Of a stretch of 64,000 nucleotides of DNA, positions 36,366-45,546 are shown piece after piece. The translations under genes were made by a program, and so were the position numbers. The notes under the pieces are model-generated. The model was given only the letters and a program-made list of their open reading frames with translations, was not told where the DNA came from and did not search any database. The stretch is from the NCBI GenBank assembly GCA_029212415.1, contig JARGOF010000027.1, positions 1 through 64,000 of the forward strand. Direction: 5' to 3'. Source of the stretch: Rhizobiaceae bacterium. GTDB lineage: Bacteria > Pseudomonadota > Alphaproteobacteria > Rhizobiales > Rhizobiaceae. Position 1 is the stretch's first letter. Each line of letters begins with the position of its first letter.

Positions 36366-36392
36366 AAAAGCCGGGCCTGTCCCGGCTTTTTT
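36366..36392 (+). terminator. Rho-independent terminator of cycM
   Basis: AAAAGCCGGG pairs with CCCGGCTTTT around a five-base loop and runs into a T-tract. It starts 23 bases after the cycM stop codon. Confidence 0.9.
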
Positions 36393-36527
36393 ATTGTTAT
36401 GACTTTCTGTGGTCTTCCTGCCTGTTATTTGTCACATTTGCCCCTATTGTGTTTCTCTGGGTGATCCATTGGTGATTTGCCCACCCGGCACGCGGCAATG
36501 ATGGCCCGCGCATTCAGGAGGAAATTT

Positions 36528-38408
36528 GTGACGATTCGTTCCGTGTTCAAATCCGATTCATCCAGGGCAATGCCCGTCATCAGTTTGCTGGCCGCTATGG
36601 CCTTCTTTCTTGCGCCCCAGGTGTTGCTGTCCCAGGCATCGGCTGACGACGCCATGCATTGGAAAATCGGCGCATCACTGATCGGCAGCCCGAAATACAA
36701 ATCCGGATTTACCCGCTTCGACTACGTCAATCCGGATGCGCCCAAGGGTGGGCGAATCAATCTGTCGGCAGGTGGTTCCTTCGATACGCTCAACCCTGTC
36801 CTGGCAAAGGGTGAATTGGCCGAGGGCCTGGGGTTTGTCTTCGAAACATTGATGACGCCCGCACAGGACGAGATATCAACCGAATACGGGCTGCTTGCCG
36901 AAAGCATCAGCTATCCGGATGATTATTCCTCGGTCAGCTACCGCCTGCGGCCGGAAGCGCGATGGCATGATGGACAGCCCGTCACCGTGGAAGATGTCAT
37001 CTGGAGTTTCCAGCAGGCTGTGGCGCTCGATCCAAAGCGCCAGTTTTATTACCAGCACGTCACAGAGGCAAAAAGGACCGGCGAAAGAGAAGTGACGTTC
37101 AGCTTTGACCAGACCAACAATCGTGAGCTGCCGCAGATTGTCGGCCAGCTGATGATCCTGCCGAAACACTGGTGGGAAGCCAAGGATGAAAAGGGCAGGC
37201 AACGCTCGATCGAATCCACCGCCATAGAACCGCCGATGGGGTCAGGTCCCTATCGCATCGAGGCCGTTTCCCCGGGATCTACCGTGCTCTTCAAGCGTGT
37301 CGACACCTATTGGGGACAACAGATACCGGTCAATATCGGCAGTCATAACTTTGATGAGATCCACTATAGCTATTACGCAGACCGAAATGTCGAGTTCGAG
37401 GCCTTCAAGGCTGGGGAAACAGATTTCTGGATCGAAAATGCGGCGCGGCGCTGGGCCAAGGACTATGTTTTCCCCGCCGTGCGCGACGGCCGCGTGGTGC
37501 GCGAGGAACTGGCCAATCCCTATCGCTCCTCAGGTGTTCTTGTCGGCTTCGTTCCCAATCTGCGGCGGAGTAAATTCCAGGATAGGCGGGTGCGGAAGGC
37601 GCTGAATCTGGCTTTTGATTTCGAGGAACTCAACCGCACCATCTTTTTCGACCAGTATCAACGCGTAGACAGTTTTTTCTACGGCAGCGAGCTGGCTTCC
37701 AGCGGATTGCCGCAGGGGCGGGTACTGGAAATTCTGGAGGCCATACGCGACAAGATTCCGGCAGAGGTATTTACAACACCCTATCAGAACCCGGTCGGCG
37801 GAGATCCGCAAAAGCAGAGAAGCAATCTGGGCAAAGCCGTTCGCCTGTTCAAGGAGGCGGGCTATGAAATTCGCAAGGGCGTCATGGTCAATGCGCAGAC
37901 CGGCGAGCCGTTCACATTCGAAATTTTGCTCAATGGCCCCACCATTGAGCGGGTCGCCCTGCCCTATGTGGCGAGCCTGAAGAAAATCGGCGTCGATGTG
38001 ACAGTCCGCTCCGTTGACCAGGCCCAATATACCAACCGGGAACGCAACCGCGACTTTGATGTGATTTACGCCGGCTGGGCTCAGTCCATGTCACCGGGCA
38101 ACGAGCAGTTTGAATATTGGGGCTCGCAATCGGCGGCGCGCGAAGGCTCGGCCAATTACGGCGGTATCGCCGATGAGGCCGTGGATATTCTTGTCAAACA
38201 GGTGGTCTTTGCCAGCGACAGGGATGAACTTGTTGCCGCAACAGAAGCCCTTGACCGGGTCTTGCTGGCCAACCAATTCGTCATTCCAAGTTATACAAGC
38301 CGGGTGGCGCGGATCGCCTATTCCAGCCGCCTGGCGCATCCTGATCCATTGCCCGAATACGCCATCGGCTTTCCGACAATCTGGTGGTCAAAGGACGCGT
38401 CAAACTAG
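36528..38408 (+). CDS. Extracellular solute-binding protein, YejA-type (first copy)
   Basis: A 626-residue periplasmic binding protein of the oligopeptide/nickel class (SBP family 5). Seen: Sec signal peptide (VISLLAAMAFFLAPQVLLSQASA), FDYVNPDAPKGGRINLSAGG (the YejA-type N-terminus), FETLMTPAQDEIST and RPEARWHDGQPVTVEDVIWSF. The start is a GTG at 36528 with a perfect AGGAGG 6 bases upstream. It is the first gene of a five-gene yej-like ABC importer operon; its stop directly abuts the start of a second, related binding protein. Yej systems import peptides, including microcin C, and in rhizobia related ones take up opines or antimicrobial peptides. Confidence 0.9.
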   Translation: MTIRSVFKSDSSRAMPVISLLAAMAFFLAPQVLLSQASADDAMHWKIGASLIGSPKYKSGFTRFDYVNPDAPKGGRINLSAGGSFDTLNPVLAKGELAEGLGFVFETLMTPAQDEISTEYGLLAESISYPDDYSSVSYRLRPEARWHDGQPVTVEDVIWSFQQAVALDPKRQFYYQHVTEAKRTGEREVTFSFDQTNNRELPQIVGQLMILPKHWWEAKDEKGRQRSIESTAIEPPMGSGPYRIEAVSPGSTVLFKRVDTYWGQQIPVNIGSHNFDEIHYSYYADRNVEFEAFKAGETDFWIENAARRWAKDYVFPAVRDGRVVREELANPYRSSGVLVGFVPNLRRSKFQDRRVRKALNLAFDFEELNRTIFFDQYQRVDSFFYGSELASSGLPQGRVLEILEAIRDKIPAEVFTTPYQNPVGGDPQKQRSNLGKAVRLFKEAGYEIRKGVMVNAQTGEPFTFEILLNGPTIERVALPYVASLKKIGVDVTVRSVDQAQYTNRERNRDFDVIYAGWAQSMSPGNEQFEYWGSQSAAREGSANYGGIADEAVDILVKQVVFASDRDELVAATEALDRVLLANQFVIPSYTSRVARIAYSSRLAHPDPLPEYAIGFPTIWWSKDASN

Positions 38409-40307
38409 ATGGCAGTGCAAGGCAAAACGGCACAGGCGGCACCCCTGACGCGTCGCGGGTTTCTCGGAGCATCCGGAACCGCCGCCATACTGCTCGCCAT
38501 GCCGGCACGATTGGCCTTTGCCGGCAATCCCGCCAATGTCAAACGCCATGGGATTTCGGCATTCGGTGATCTGAAATATGCCGCTGATTTCACCCACTTC
38601 GATTATGTCGATCCACAGGCGCCCAAGGGCGGCAGCTTTTCGTTTCAACCGCCCAACTGGTTCTTCAATCAGAATGTGCAGACCTTCAACACGCTCAATA
38701 CCTTCATATTGCGCGGCGATGCTCCGCCACGAATGGAATTGTGTTTTGACCGTCTGATGGTGCGCGCCATGGACGAACCGGACGCCATCTATTGCCATCT
38801 GGCGCAATGGGTTGAGATGTCACAGGATCGCAATATCTGGCGTTTCGGACTGCGCCCCGAAGCCCGCTTCCATGATGGCTCGCCTGTCACTGCCCATGAC
38901 GTGGTTTTCAGCTATCTGACGCTCAGAGACGAAGGTCATCCCAATCCCGCCACCACACTCAACGAATTGAGTGATGCGGTGGTGATCGACGGGCAAACGG
39001 TTGAACTGCGATTTTCGGGCAAACAATCTGCCCAGGCTGTTCTGGCTGCGGCCAATATTCCCGTGCTGTCGCGTGCCTATTACAGCGAAAACCCTTTTGA
39101 TTCCGGATCCCTGGATATTCCGCTGTCATCGGGTCCCTATCGGCCCGGCAGGCTGGAGCCGGGCAAATTCATCGATTTCCAACGGGTTGAGACCTATTGG
39201 GGACGCGATCTGCCGACGGTTCGGGGCCAGAATAATTTTGACAGGATCCGCATCGAATTTTTTTCCGAGCGCCAGGCGGGCTTTGAAGCCTTCAAGAAGG
39301 GTGATGTTCACTTCCGGCAGGAATTCACCTCGAAAACATGGGCCACGGAATATAATTTTCCCTCAATCAATGATGGTCGGGTCGTCAAACGGACCTTTGA
39401 TTCGGAAAAACGTCCCATATTGCAGGCCTGGGCGCTCAACCAGCGGCGCAAGAAATTCAAGAGTGCGCTTGTTCGCCGCGCCATCAACCTGTGTTTCGAT
39501 TTCGACTGGACGAACAACAAGATCTTCTACAATGCCTATACGAGATCACAATCACTGTTCGAGACATCGGAATTCGTGGCCATGGGATTGCCCGATGATC
39601 GGGAACTGGCTTTGCTTGAACCTTTGCGCGACAGGATACCGGAGGCAACCTTTGGCATGCCGCTCATGCAGCCCGTATCCGATGGATCGGGCCGCGACCG
39701 TCGCCTGTTGCGCGAGGCGGTTGAATTGCTGGATCAGGCTGGCTGGACCCGCGATGGTACGGTACTGAAGAAAGATGGCGAACGGCTATCGATCGAGATT
39801 CTGATTCGCTCACCGGTGTTTGAACGGGTTCTGTCGGGATTTGTCGAAAACATGCGGCGCATCGGCATTGATGCATCCATACGCCTTGTCGATCCGGCGC
39901 AATTTCAATCCAGGCTGGATGACTATGATTTTGACATGGTGGGATTTGCCCTGTCGCTGGCCGCAACGCCGACGGCGGAAAGCCTGCAATCGGTGTTTTC
40001 GCCTCGATACGCCAACCAACCGGGCTCCTATAATCTTTCAGGGGCGGACGCGCCGGTCTTTGACGATCTGCTCAATTATGTAAAGCAGGCAAACAGCCGG
40101 GAGGACCTGGTTGTTGCCATGCGGGTTCTTGATCGGGTGGTGCGCGCACGACAGGACTGGATACCCAACTGGTATTCGGCTAATCACAGGGCAGCCTATT
40201 GGGACATGTTCGGATTCGTTGAACCCAAGCCCGACTATGACTGGCCGGTGGAAACTTTATGGTGGTTTGATCCATTGAAGGCGGAAAAAATTGGAAAGAG
40301 CCAGTGA
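38409..40307 (+). CDS. Extracellular solute-binding protein, YejA-type (second copy, Tat signal)
   Basis: A 632-residue paralog of the preceding gene, sharing FDYVDPQAPKGGSFSF, RPEARFHDGSPVTAHDVVFSY and the rest of the SBP_bac_5 fold. It differs in its export signal: a twin-arginine motif PLTRRGFLGASG with a hydrophobic stretch ending in LAFAG, so it should be exported folded. ATG 38409 follows the previous stop with no gap. Two binding proteins with different export routes feeding one permease suggest two ligands. The permease gene yejB begins 24 bases later. Confidence 0.88.
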   Translation: MAVQGKTAQAAPLTRRGFLGASGTAAILLAMPARLAFAGNPANVKRHGISAFGDLKYAADFTHFDYVDPQAPKGGSFSFQPPNWFFNQNVQTFNTLNTFILRGDAPPRMELCFDRLMVRAMDEPDAIYCHLAQWVEMSQDRNIWRFGLRPEARFHDGSPVTAHDVVFSYLTLRDEGHPNPATTLNELSDAVVIDGQTVELRFSGKQSAQAVLAAANIPVLSRAYYSENPFDSGSLDIPLSSGPYRPGRLEPGKFIDFQRVETYWGRDLPTVRGQNNFDRIRIEFFSERQAGFEAFKKGDVHFRQEFTSKTWATEYNFPSINDGRVVKRTFDSEKRPILQAWALNQRRKKFKSALVRRAINLCFDFDWTNNKIFYNAYTRSQSLFETSEFVAMGLPDDRELALLEPLRDRIPEATFGMPLMQPVSDGSGRDRRLLREAVELLDQAGWTRDGTVLKKDGERLSIEILIRSPVFERVLSGFVENMRRIGIDASIRLVDPAQFQSRLDDYDFDMVGFALSLAATPTAESLQSVFSPRYANQPGSYNLSGADAPVFDDLLNYVKQANSREDLVVAMRVLDRVVRARQDWIPNWYSANHRAAYWDMFGFVEPKPDYDWPVETLWWFDPLKAEKIGKSQ

Positions 40308-40331
40308 GCGCTTGCAGGAGTACATGAACTA

Positions 40332-41426
40332 ATGGGCGCCTATATTCTCAGGCGGTTGCTTTTGATGATCCCGACCATTGTCGGTATCATGGGCATCTCC
40401 TTTCTGGTCATCCAGTTTGCCCCGGGCGGACCGATCGAACAGGTGATCTCGGAACTCACCGGCCAGGGCAATTCGGCGACAGAGCGGATATCGGGCGGCG
40501 GTGATTTTCAGAGCCAGCCGGTGGGCGGCGATGATTTTTCGTCCAAATACCGCGGCGCACAGGGACTGGATCCGGAATTCATTGCAAAGCTTGAAAAACA
40601 ATTCGGCTTCGACAAACCGGCGACCGAGCGGTTCTTGCTGATGATGTGGAATTATATCCGTTTCGATTTTGGCGAGAGCTACTTCCGCGATGTTTCCGTG
40701 CTTGATCTGATCATCGAAAAAATGCCGGTTTCGATTTCCCTCGGCATCTGGATTCTGCTCATCTCCTACATCATTTCCGTACCGCTCGGCATCAAGAAGG
40801 CGGTCTCGGACGGGTCTCGATTTGATATCTGGACCTCGGGCGTCATCATCATTGCCTATGCCGTCCCGGGGTTTCTGTTCGGCATCATGCTGATTGTCAT
40901 GTTCGCCGGTGGCTCGTTTTTCGACTGGTTTCCCCTGCGGGGCCTGGTCTCCGACAATTTTGCCGACCTGTCCTGGTGGGAGAAAATTCTGGATTATTTC
41001 TGGCATCTGACGCTGCCGCTGATCTCGCTGGCGCTGGCCGCCTTTGCGACAACCACCTTGCTGACCAAGAATTCCTTCATTGATGAAATCCGCAAACAAT
41101 ATGTGACGACGGCACGGGCCAAGGGACTGAGCGAGCGACAGGTGCTCTACGGGCACGTGTTTCGCAATGCCATGCTGATCATCATTGCCGGGTTTCCCGC
41201 CGCTTTCATCACGGCATTCTTTTCAGGTTCCCTGTTGATCGAAACCATCTTTTCGCTCGATGGATTGGGACGCCTTGGTTTCGAGTCGGTCGTCAAAAGG
41301 GATTATCCGGTCGTGTTCGGCACATTGTTCATCTTTTCGCTGATGGGGCTGGTCGTCAGCCTGATTTCCGATCTTGTCTACACATGGGTTGATCCACGCA
41401 TCGACTTCGAGCGCCGGGATGTCTGA
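40332..41426 (+). CDS. yejB: ABC transporter permease YejB
   Basis: A 364-residue DppB-type inner-membrane permease with about six helices. Seen: MGAYILRRLLLMIPTIVGIM at the N-terminus, then a long first periplasmic loop typical of YejB, and the ATPase-contacting loop YVTTARAKGLSERQVLYGHVFRNA (the EAA-type motif). It starts 24 bases after the second binding protein with AGGAG about 12 bases upstream. Its stop codon overlaps the start of yejE. Confidence 0.93.
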   Translation: MGAYILRRLLLMIPTIVGIMGISFLVIQFAPGGPIEQVISELTGQGNSATERISGGGDFQSQPVGGDDFSSKYRGAQGLDPEFIAKLEKQFGFDKPATERFLLMMWNYIRFDFGESYFRDVSVLDLIIEKMPVSISLGIWILLISYIISVPLGIKKAVSDGSRFDIWTSGVIIIAYAVPGFLFGIMLIVMFAGGSFFDWFPLRGLVSDNFADLSWWEKILDYFWHLTLPLISLALAAFATTTLLTKNSFIDEIRKQYVTTARAKGLSERQVLYGHVFRNAMLIIIAGFPAAFITAFFSGSLLIETIFSLDGLGRLGFESVVKRDYPVVFGTLFIFSLMGLVVSLISDLVYTWVDPRIDFERRDV

Positions 41427-42570
41427 GATGAAACCGGCAACACATGCACCAGCCATGGCATCCGACGAGGCCCGCGGTTTTTTTTCACCGACGGCAAAGC
41501 GCCGCTGGCAAAATTTCAAGGCGAACCGCCGCGGGTATTGGTCCTTCTGGATCTTTCTGGTCATTTTCGGCCTCTCCCTGTGCGCCGAACTGGTGGCCAA
41601 TGACCGCCCGATCCTGGCGCTCTACAAGGGTGAACTGCTGGTACCGGTCCTGGTCGATTATCCGGAAGAACAATTTGGCGGGTTTCTGGCGCGCACCGAC
41701 TACCGCGACCCCTTCATCTACGAGGAAATCGAAGCCAATGGCTGGATGCTCTGGCCTCCCATTCGCTATTCCTACCGTACGGCCAATTCCTATATTCCAA
41801 CCTCTGCGCCGACAGCGCCTTTCTGGACCATGACGGTTGAGGAACGTTGCGCCGCCTATCCGAAGGGCGCCGACGATCCCGGCTGCATTATCGGAAACAT
41901 GAACTGGCTTGGAACCGATGACCAGGCGCGTGATGTCATGGCGCGGATGATTTACGGGTTTCGAATCTCCGTGCTGTTCGGACTGGTGCTGACATCGCTG
42001 TCAGCTGTGGTCGGCGTTTCCATGGGCGCGGTGCAAGGCTATTTCGGCGGCTGGACCGACCTGTTGTTCCAGCGGATGATCGAAATATGGTCATCCATGC
42101 CGGTTCTCTATATCCTTCTCATCATTGCAGCCATTCTGCCACCGGGTTTCTGGATTCTGCTGTCCATCATGCTGCTGTTTTCCTGGGTTTCCTTTGTCGG
42201 TATCGTCCGGGCTGAATTCCTGCGTGCACGCAATTTTGAATACGTCAATGCGGCGCGGGCGCTGGGCGTCGGCAATGCGACGATTATTTACCGGCACCTG
42301 TTGCCCAACGCCATGGTTGCCACGCTGACCTTCCTGCCATTCATTCTTTCCGGCTCGATCACCACACTGACGTCCCTGGATTTTCTCGGCTTTGGCTTGC
42401 CTCCCGGCTCACCATCACTGGGAGAACTGATTGCCCAGGGCAAACGCAACCTGCAGGCCCCGTGGCTGGGAATGACCGCTTTTTTTGTCATTTCGATCAT
42501 GCTGTCCCTGCTGATCTTCGTGGGTGAAGCAACCCGCGATGCCTTCGACCCACGAAAGACGTTCCGATGA
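41419..42570 (+). CDS. yejE: ABC transporter permease YejE
   Basis: A 383-residue DppC-type permease. Seen: RRWQNFKANRRGYWSFWIFL before helix 1 (a hallmark of YejE), the periplasmic GTDDQARDVMARMIYGFRIS, and the EAA-type loop EYVNAARALGVGNATIIYRHLLPN. Two starts are possible: ATG 41419, overlapping the yejB stop, or ATG 41428 just after it. The 3' end overlaps yejF by four bases (ATGA), so all three are coupled. Confidence 0.93.
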   Translation: MSEMKPATHAPAMASDEARGFFSPTAKRRWQNFKANRRGYWSFWIFLVIFGLSLCAELVANDRPILALYKGELLVPVLVDYPEEQFGGFLARTDYRDPFIYEEIEANGWMLWPPIRYSYRTANSYIPTSAPTAPFWTMTVEERCAAYPKGADDPGCIIGNMNWLGTDDQARDVMARMIYGFRISVLFGLVLTSLSAVVGVSMGAVQGYFGGWTDLLFQRMIEIWSSMPVLYILLIIAAILPPGFWILLSIMLLFSWVSFVGIVRAEFLRARNFEYVNAARALGVGNATIIYRHLLPNAMVATLTFLPFILSGSITTLTSLDFLGFGLPPGSPSLGELIAQGKRNLQAPWLGMTAFFVISIMLSLLIFVGEATRDAFDPRKTFR

Positions 42571-44195
42571 CCGGCCCGCTGATTTCCATACGCGACCTGT
42601 CGGTTGCCTTTCATCAGGGTGGCCAGCAGACGCTGGCTGTCAACAGGGTTTCCCTCGATATAAAGCGGGGTGAAACCCTCGCGCTCGTCGGCGAATCAGG
42701 TTCCGGCAAATCGGTGCTGGCACTTTCCATACTGCAATTGTTGCCCTATCCGGCGGCCAGCCATCCCAGCGGAACGATCACCTTCAAGGGGCAGGACCTG
42801 CTGAGCGCCAGCGATGCTGACTTGCGACGGGTGCGCGGCAATGATGTGACGATGATCTTTCAGGAGCCGATGACATCGCTCAATCCGCTGCACTCGGTGG
42901 AAAAGCAGATCAGCGAAATTCTGGGGTTGCATCAGGGATTGTTTGACCGCGCCGCCCGTCAACGGACAATTGAACTGCTCGATCAGGTCGGCATTCGCGA
43001 TCCGGAAAAGCGCCTGGCCTCCTATCCGCACGAATTGTCCGGTGGCCAGCGGCAGCGGGTGATGATCGCCATGGCTCTGGCCAATCGGCCTGAACTGCTT
43101 ATCGCCGATGAGCCGACGACCGCACTGGATGTCACCATACAGGCGCAGATTCTCCAATTGCTGGAGACGCTGAAATCCGACCACGGCATGTCGATGCTGT
43201 TCATCACCCATGATCTGGGCATCGTGCGGCGGTTTGCCGACCGGGTCTGCGTAATGACCCACGGTGAAATCGTCGAAACCGGCCCGACGAAGGAAATTTT
43301 TGACAACCCGCAACACGACTATACAAAACATCTGCTGGCTGCCGAGCCGAGCGGCGAACCTCCTAAATCCGACGATACGGCCCCCGTTGTCATCGAGGGC
43401 AAGCAGATCAAGGTCTGGTTTCCCGTCAAGACCGGGTTTCTGCGCCGCACGACCGACTATATAAAGGCGGTCGACGGTATCGACCTGACGCTGCGGGCCG
43501 GACAGACTTTGGGCATTGTCGGTGAATCAGGCTCCGGCAAGACCACGCTTGGTCTGGCTTTGACGCGTTTGATTGGATCGAAGGGTAAAATTGCTTTCGT
43601 CGGCCGGGATATCGACACCTATTCCTTTTCCGCCATGAAGCCGCTGCGCAATGAGATGCAGGTGGTGTTCCAGGATCCCTTCGGTTCGCTTTCACCGCGC
43701 ATGTCGATCGCCGAGATTGTCGCCGAGGGTTTGAAAATTCACGAACCGGGGCTTAGCCGGGCAGAGCGCGATCACAAGATTTCAAGTGCGCTGGAAGAGG
43801 TCGGTCTGGATGCCGCGACACGCTGGCGCTATCCGCATGAATTCTCCGGAGGCCAGCGCCAAAGGGTGGCGATTGCCCGGGCGATGGTTCTCAATCCGCG
43901 TTTTGTCATGCTGGACGAGCCCACATCGGCGCTCGACATGAGCGTTCAGGCCCAGGTTGTCGACCTGTTGCGCAAATTGCAACGCGATCACAATCTTGCC
44001 TATCTGTTCATCAGCCACGATCTCAAAGTGGTGCGGGCACTGGCAAATGATGTGATTGTCATGCGTCTGGGCAAAGTCGTGGAAAAGGGATCGGCCGAGC
44101 AGATATTCAATGCTCCAGAGCATGCATATACCAAGGCACTGATGGCCGCTGCCTTTGATCTAACCGTTGCACCGACAGATGTGGTCAACCAATAG
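42567..44195 (+). CDS. yejF: ABC transporter ATPase YejF (two fused nucleotide-binding domains)
   Basis: A 542-residue fusion of two ABC ATPase domains that powers YejBE. Each half has a full set: Walker A GESGSGKS near residue 40 and again near 325, signatures LSGGQRQRV and FSGGQRQRV, Walker [13 protein letters not shown] and [11 protein letters not shown], and H-loops FITHD and FISHD. DppD/DppF-type C-terminal tails follow each domain. It overlaps yejE by four bases and closes the operon; it is convergent with the NlpC/P60 gene. Confidence 0.95.
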   Translation: MTGPLISIRDLSVAFHQGGQQTLAVNRVSLDIKRGETLALVGESGSGKSVLALSILQLLPYPAASHPSGTITFKGQDLLSASDADLRRVRGNDVTMIFQEPMTSLNPLHSVEKQISEILGLHQGLFDRAARQRTIELLDQVGIRDPEKRLASYPHELSGGQRQRVMIAMALANRPELLIADEPTTALDVTIQAQILQLLETLKSDHGMSMLFITHDLGIVRRFADRVCVMTHGEIVETGPTKEIFDNPQHDYTKHLLAAEPSGEPPKSDDTAPVVIEGKQIKVWFPVKTGFLRRTTDYIKAVDGIDLTLRAGQTLGIVGESGSGKTTLGLALTRLIGSKGKIAFVGRDIDTYSFSAMKPLRNEMQVVFQDPFGSLSPRMSIAEIVAEGLKIHEPGLSRAERDHKISSALEEVGLDAATRWRYPHEFSGGQRQRVAIARAMVLNPRFVMLDEPTSALDMSVQAQVVDLLRKLQRDHNLAYLFISHDLKVVRALANDVIVMRLGKVVEKGSAEQIFNAPEHAYTKALMAAAFDLTVAPTDVVNQ

Positions 44196-44213
44196 CGTTG
44201 ATGTGTCTGGGCT

Positions 44214-45098
44214 TCAGGCTACGCCGGGTCGGCGCACGCTGGTCGGCAATCCATAAAGATGGGCGATGCGTCCGATGGCTTCTGCCAGCGGCTCCCGCGT
44301 GACCAGCATCGTGTGACCGTTGGCATGGAGAATTGTCTGTCCATCCTCCACAATCGCCACATGCCCCTGCCAGAAGACCAGGTCGCCGCGTTGCAGGCTG
44401 GTAAAGTCGGGGGCACTCGCCGGTCCCGTATCGACAGGACGGCCGAGTGAAGCCTCCTGCATGTTGGTATCACGCGGCGCTATCTGTCCGCACATCATCA
44501 TGGAAAGCTGCACAAGGGCGGAACAGTCGAGGCCCATGCCGGACCTTCCTCCCCACAGATAGGGCGTCTGCAGAAACAGGGTCGCCACATCGACGTAATC
44601 AGCCGCCAGCATTGATACCGGCTGAAGGTGTCCGGCAATGATGGCTGTCCCGTCCGCAAGAAGACAATAGTGCGTGCCTCTGGTCACTTGCGTCCCGGTA
44701 ACGGTCACCCGACTGCCCATCGAGCAGGCATAGCGCAACGGGCTGCGCAGATCGGCTTCACCATAGATGAAGCTGCGTGGCGCGGAAACAACGTGGGTTG
44801 CAACAGCGCCTGGATCGGCAAGCTGATGCGTTGGAACATAACCGACATAGTGGTCCGCATCCAGCTGCACCCAACTCCAGCCTTCGGCTTCATCAAAGAC
44901 ACGCACAGTCTCGCCCAGCAGGGCCTGGGTATCAATGGCCGCTGCTGCGGAGGGTTGTGCGTGCAGGTTGACAACAGGTCCGCAAACCACGGCTTGACGG
45001 CCTTCGACGTAACGCTCCGCCGTGACCCGGCCACGAAGCGCGCTGTCGGCCAGATCCGCCCTATAGGCGTTGACCCTGCTGTCTGGTTTGTCTGTCAC
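44214..45098 (-). CDS. NlpC/P60-family cell-wall hydrolase with SH3 domains
   Basis: A 294-residue peptidoglycan endopeptidase candidate. Seen: two bacterial SH3-like domains (about residues 35-95 and 105-165), then an NlpC/P60 catalytic domain with the nucleophile in GMGLDCSALVQ near 192, the histidine in QGHVAIVED near 249 and a third polar residue in LHANGHTML. No signal peptide is visible, so it may act in the cytoplasm on recycled muropeptides or be exported otherwise. The start is a GTG at 45098 with GGGAG 9 bases upstream, overlapping the marR stop (GTGA). Confidence 0.9.
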   Translation of the reverse strand: MTDKPDSRVNAYRADLADSALRGRVTAERYVEGRQAVVCGPVVNLHAQPSAAAAIDTQALLGETVRVFDEAEGWSWVQLDADHYVGYVPTHQLADPGAVATHVVSAPRSFIYGEADLRSPLRYACSMGSRVTVTGTQVTRGTHYCLLADGTAIIAGHLQPVSMLAADYVDVATLFLQTPYLWGGRSGMGLDCSALVQLSMMMCGQIAPRDTNMQEASLGRPVDTGPASAPDFTSLQRGDLVFWQGHVAIVEDGQTILHANGHTMLVTREPLAEAIGRIAHLYGLPTSVRRPGVA

Positions 45099-45445
45099 AG
45101 CGCAAGCTCCCTGCCTTCTTCAATAATGATATCACCCAGTTTTTCCAGGTAAAGTGCGCCGCCAACCGTGCGCTGTATGATGACATTGCGCCGGTCCCGA
45201 TCATCGCGTATCCGGCGCACCAGACCCAGGGCACCCATGGAATCAAGCGCTCGTGTGATAACCGGTTTTGTCACGCCCAGTGTCGCGGCAAGCCCGCGCA
45301 CCGTATGGGGCGGTGGCACCAGATAAATATGCAGCAACAGGCTCAGCTGCCGCAATGTCAGGTCAGGCGCCTCCGATTGAACCAGCCTGAGCATGGCGCT
45401 GTGCCAAAGGTGCAAGGCTTCAGATGGCCTCAAATTTACCGTCAT
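45095..45445 (-). CDS. MarR-type winged-helix regulator
   Basis: A 116-residue short MarR relative. Seen: LTLRQLSLLLHIYLV, the recognition helix GVTKPVITRALDSMGALGLV and wing RRIRDDRDRRNVII, with a truncated C-terminal dimerisation helix. ATG 45445 lacks a strong Shine-Dalgarno; a TTG four codons upstream is an alternative. It is translationally coupled to the NlpC/P60 gene and lies downstream of the aminopeptidase gene on the same strand with a gap of about 100 bases. Confidence 0.82.
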   Translation of the reverse strand: MTVNLRPSEALHLWHSAMLRLVQSEAPDLTLRQLSLLLHIYLVPPPHTVRGLAATLGVTKPVITRALDSMGALGLVRRIRDDRDRRNVIIQRTVGGALYLEKLGDIIIEEGRELAL

Positions 45446-45546
45446 CTTTACCCGCAAACCCGTTTAAACGCATGGATTGTTTCGCTACCGTATCATTGTT
45501 GCCAAATTAGGTCAAAACATACCCATGCGTTCCCCAGGTCCTGTTG

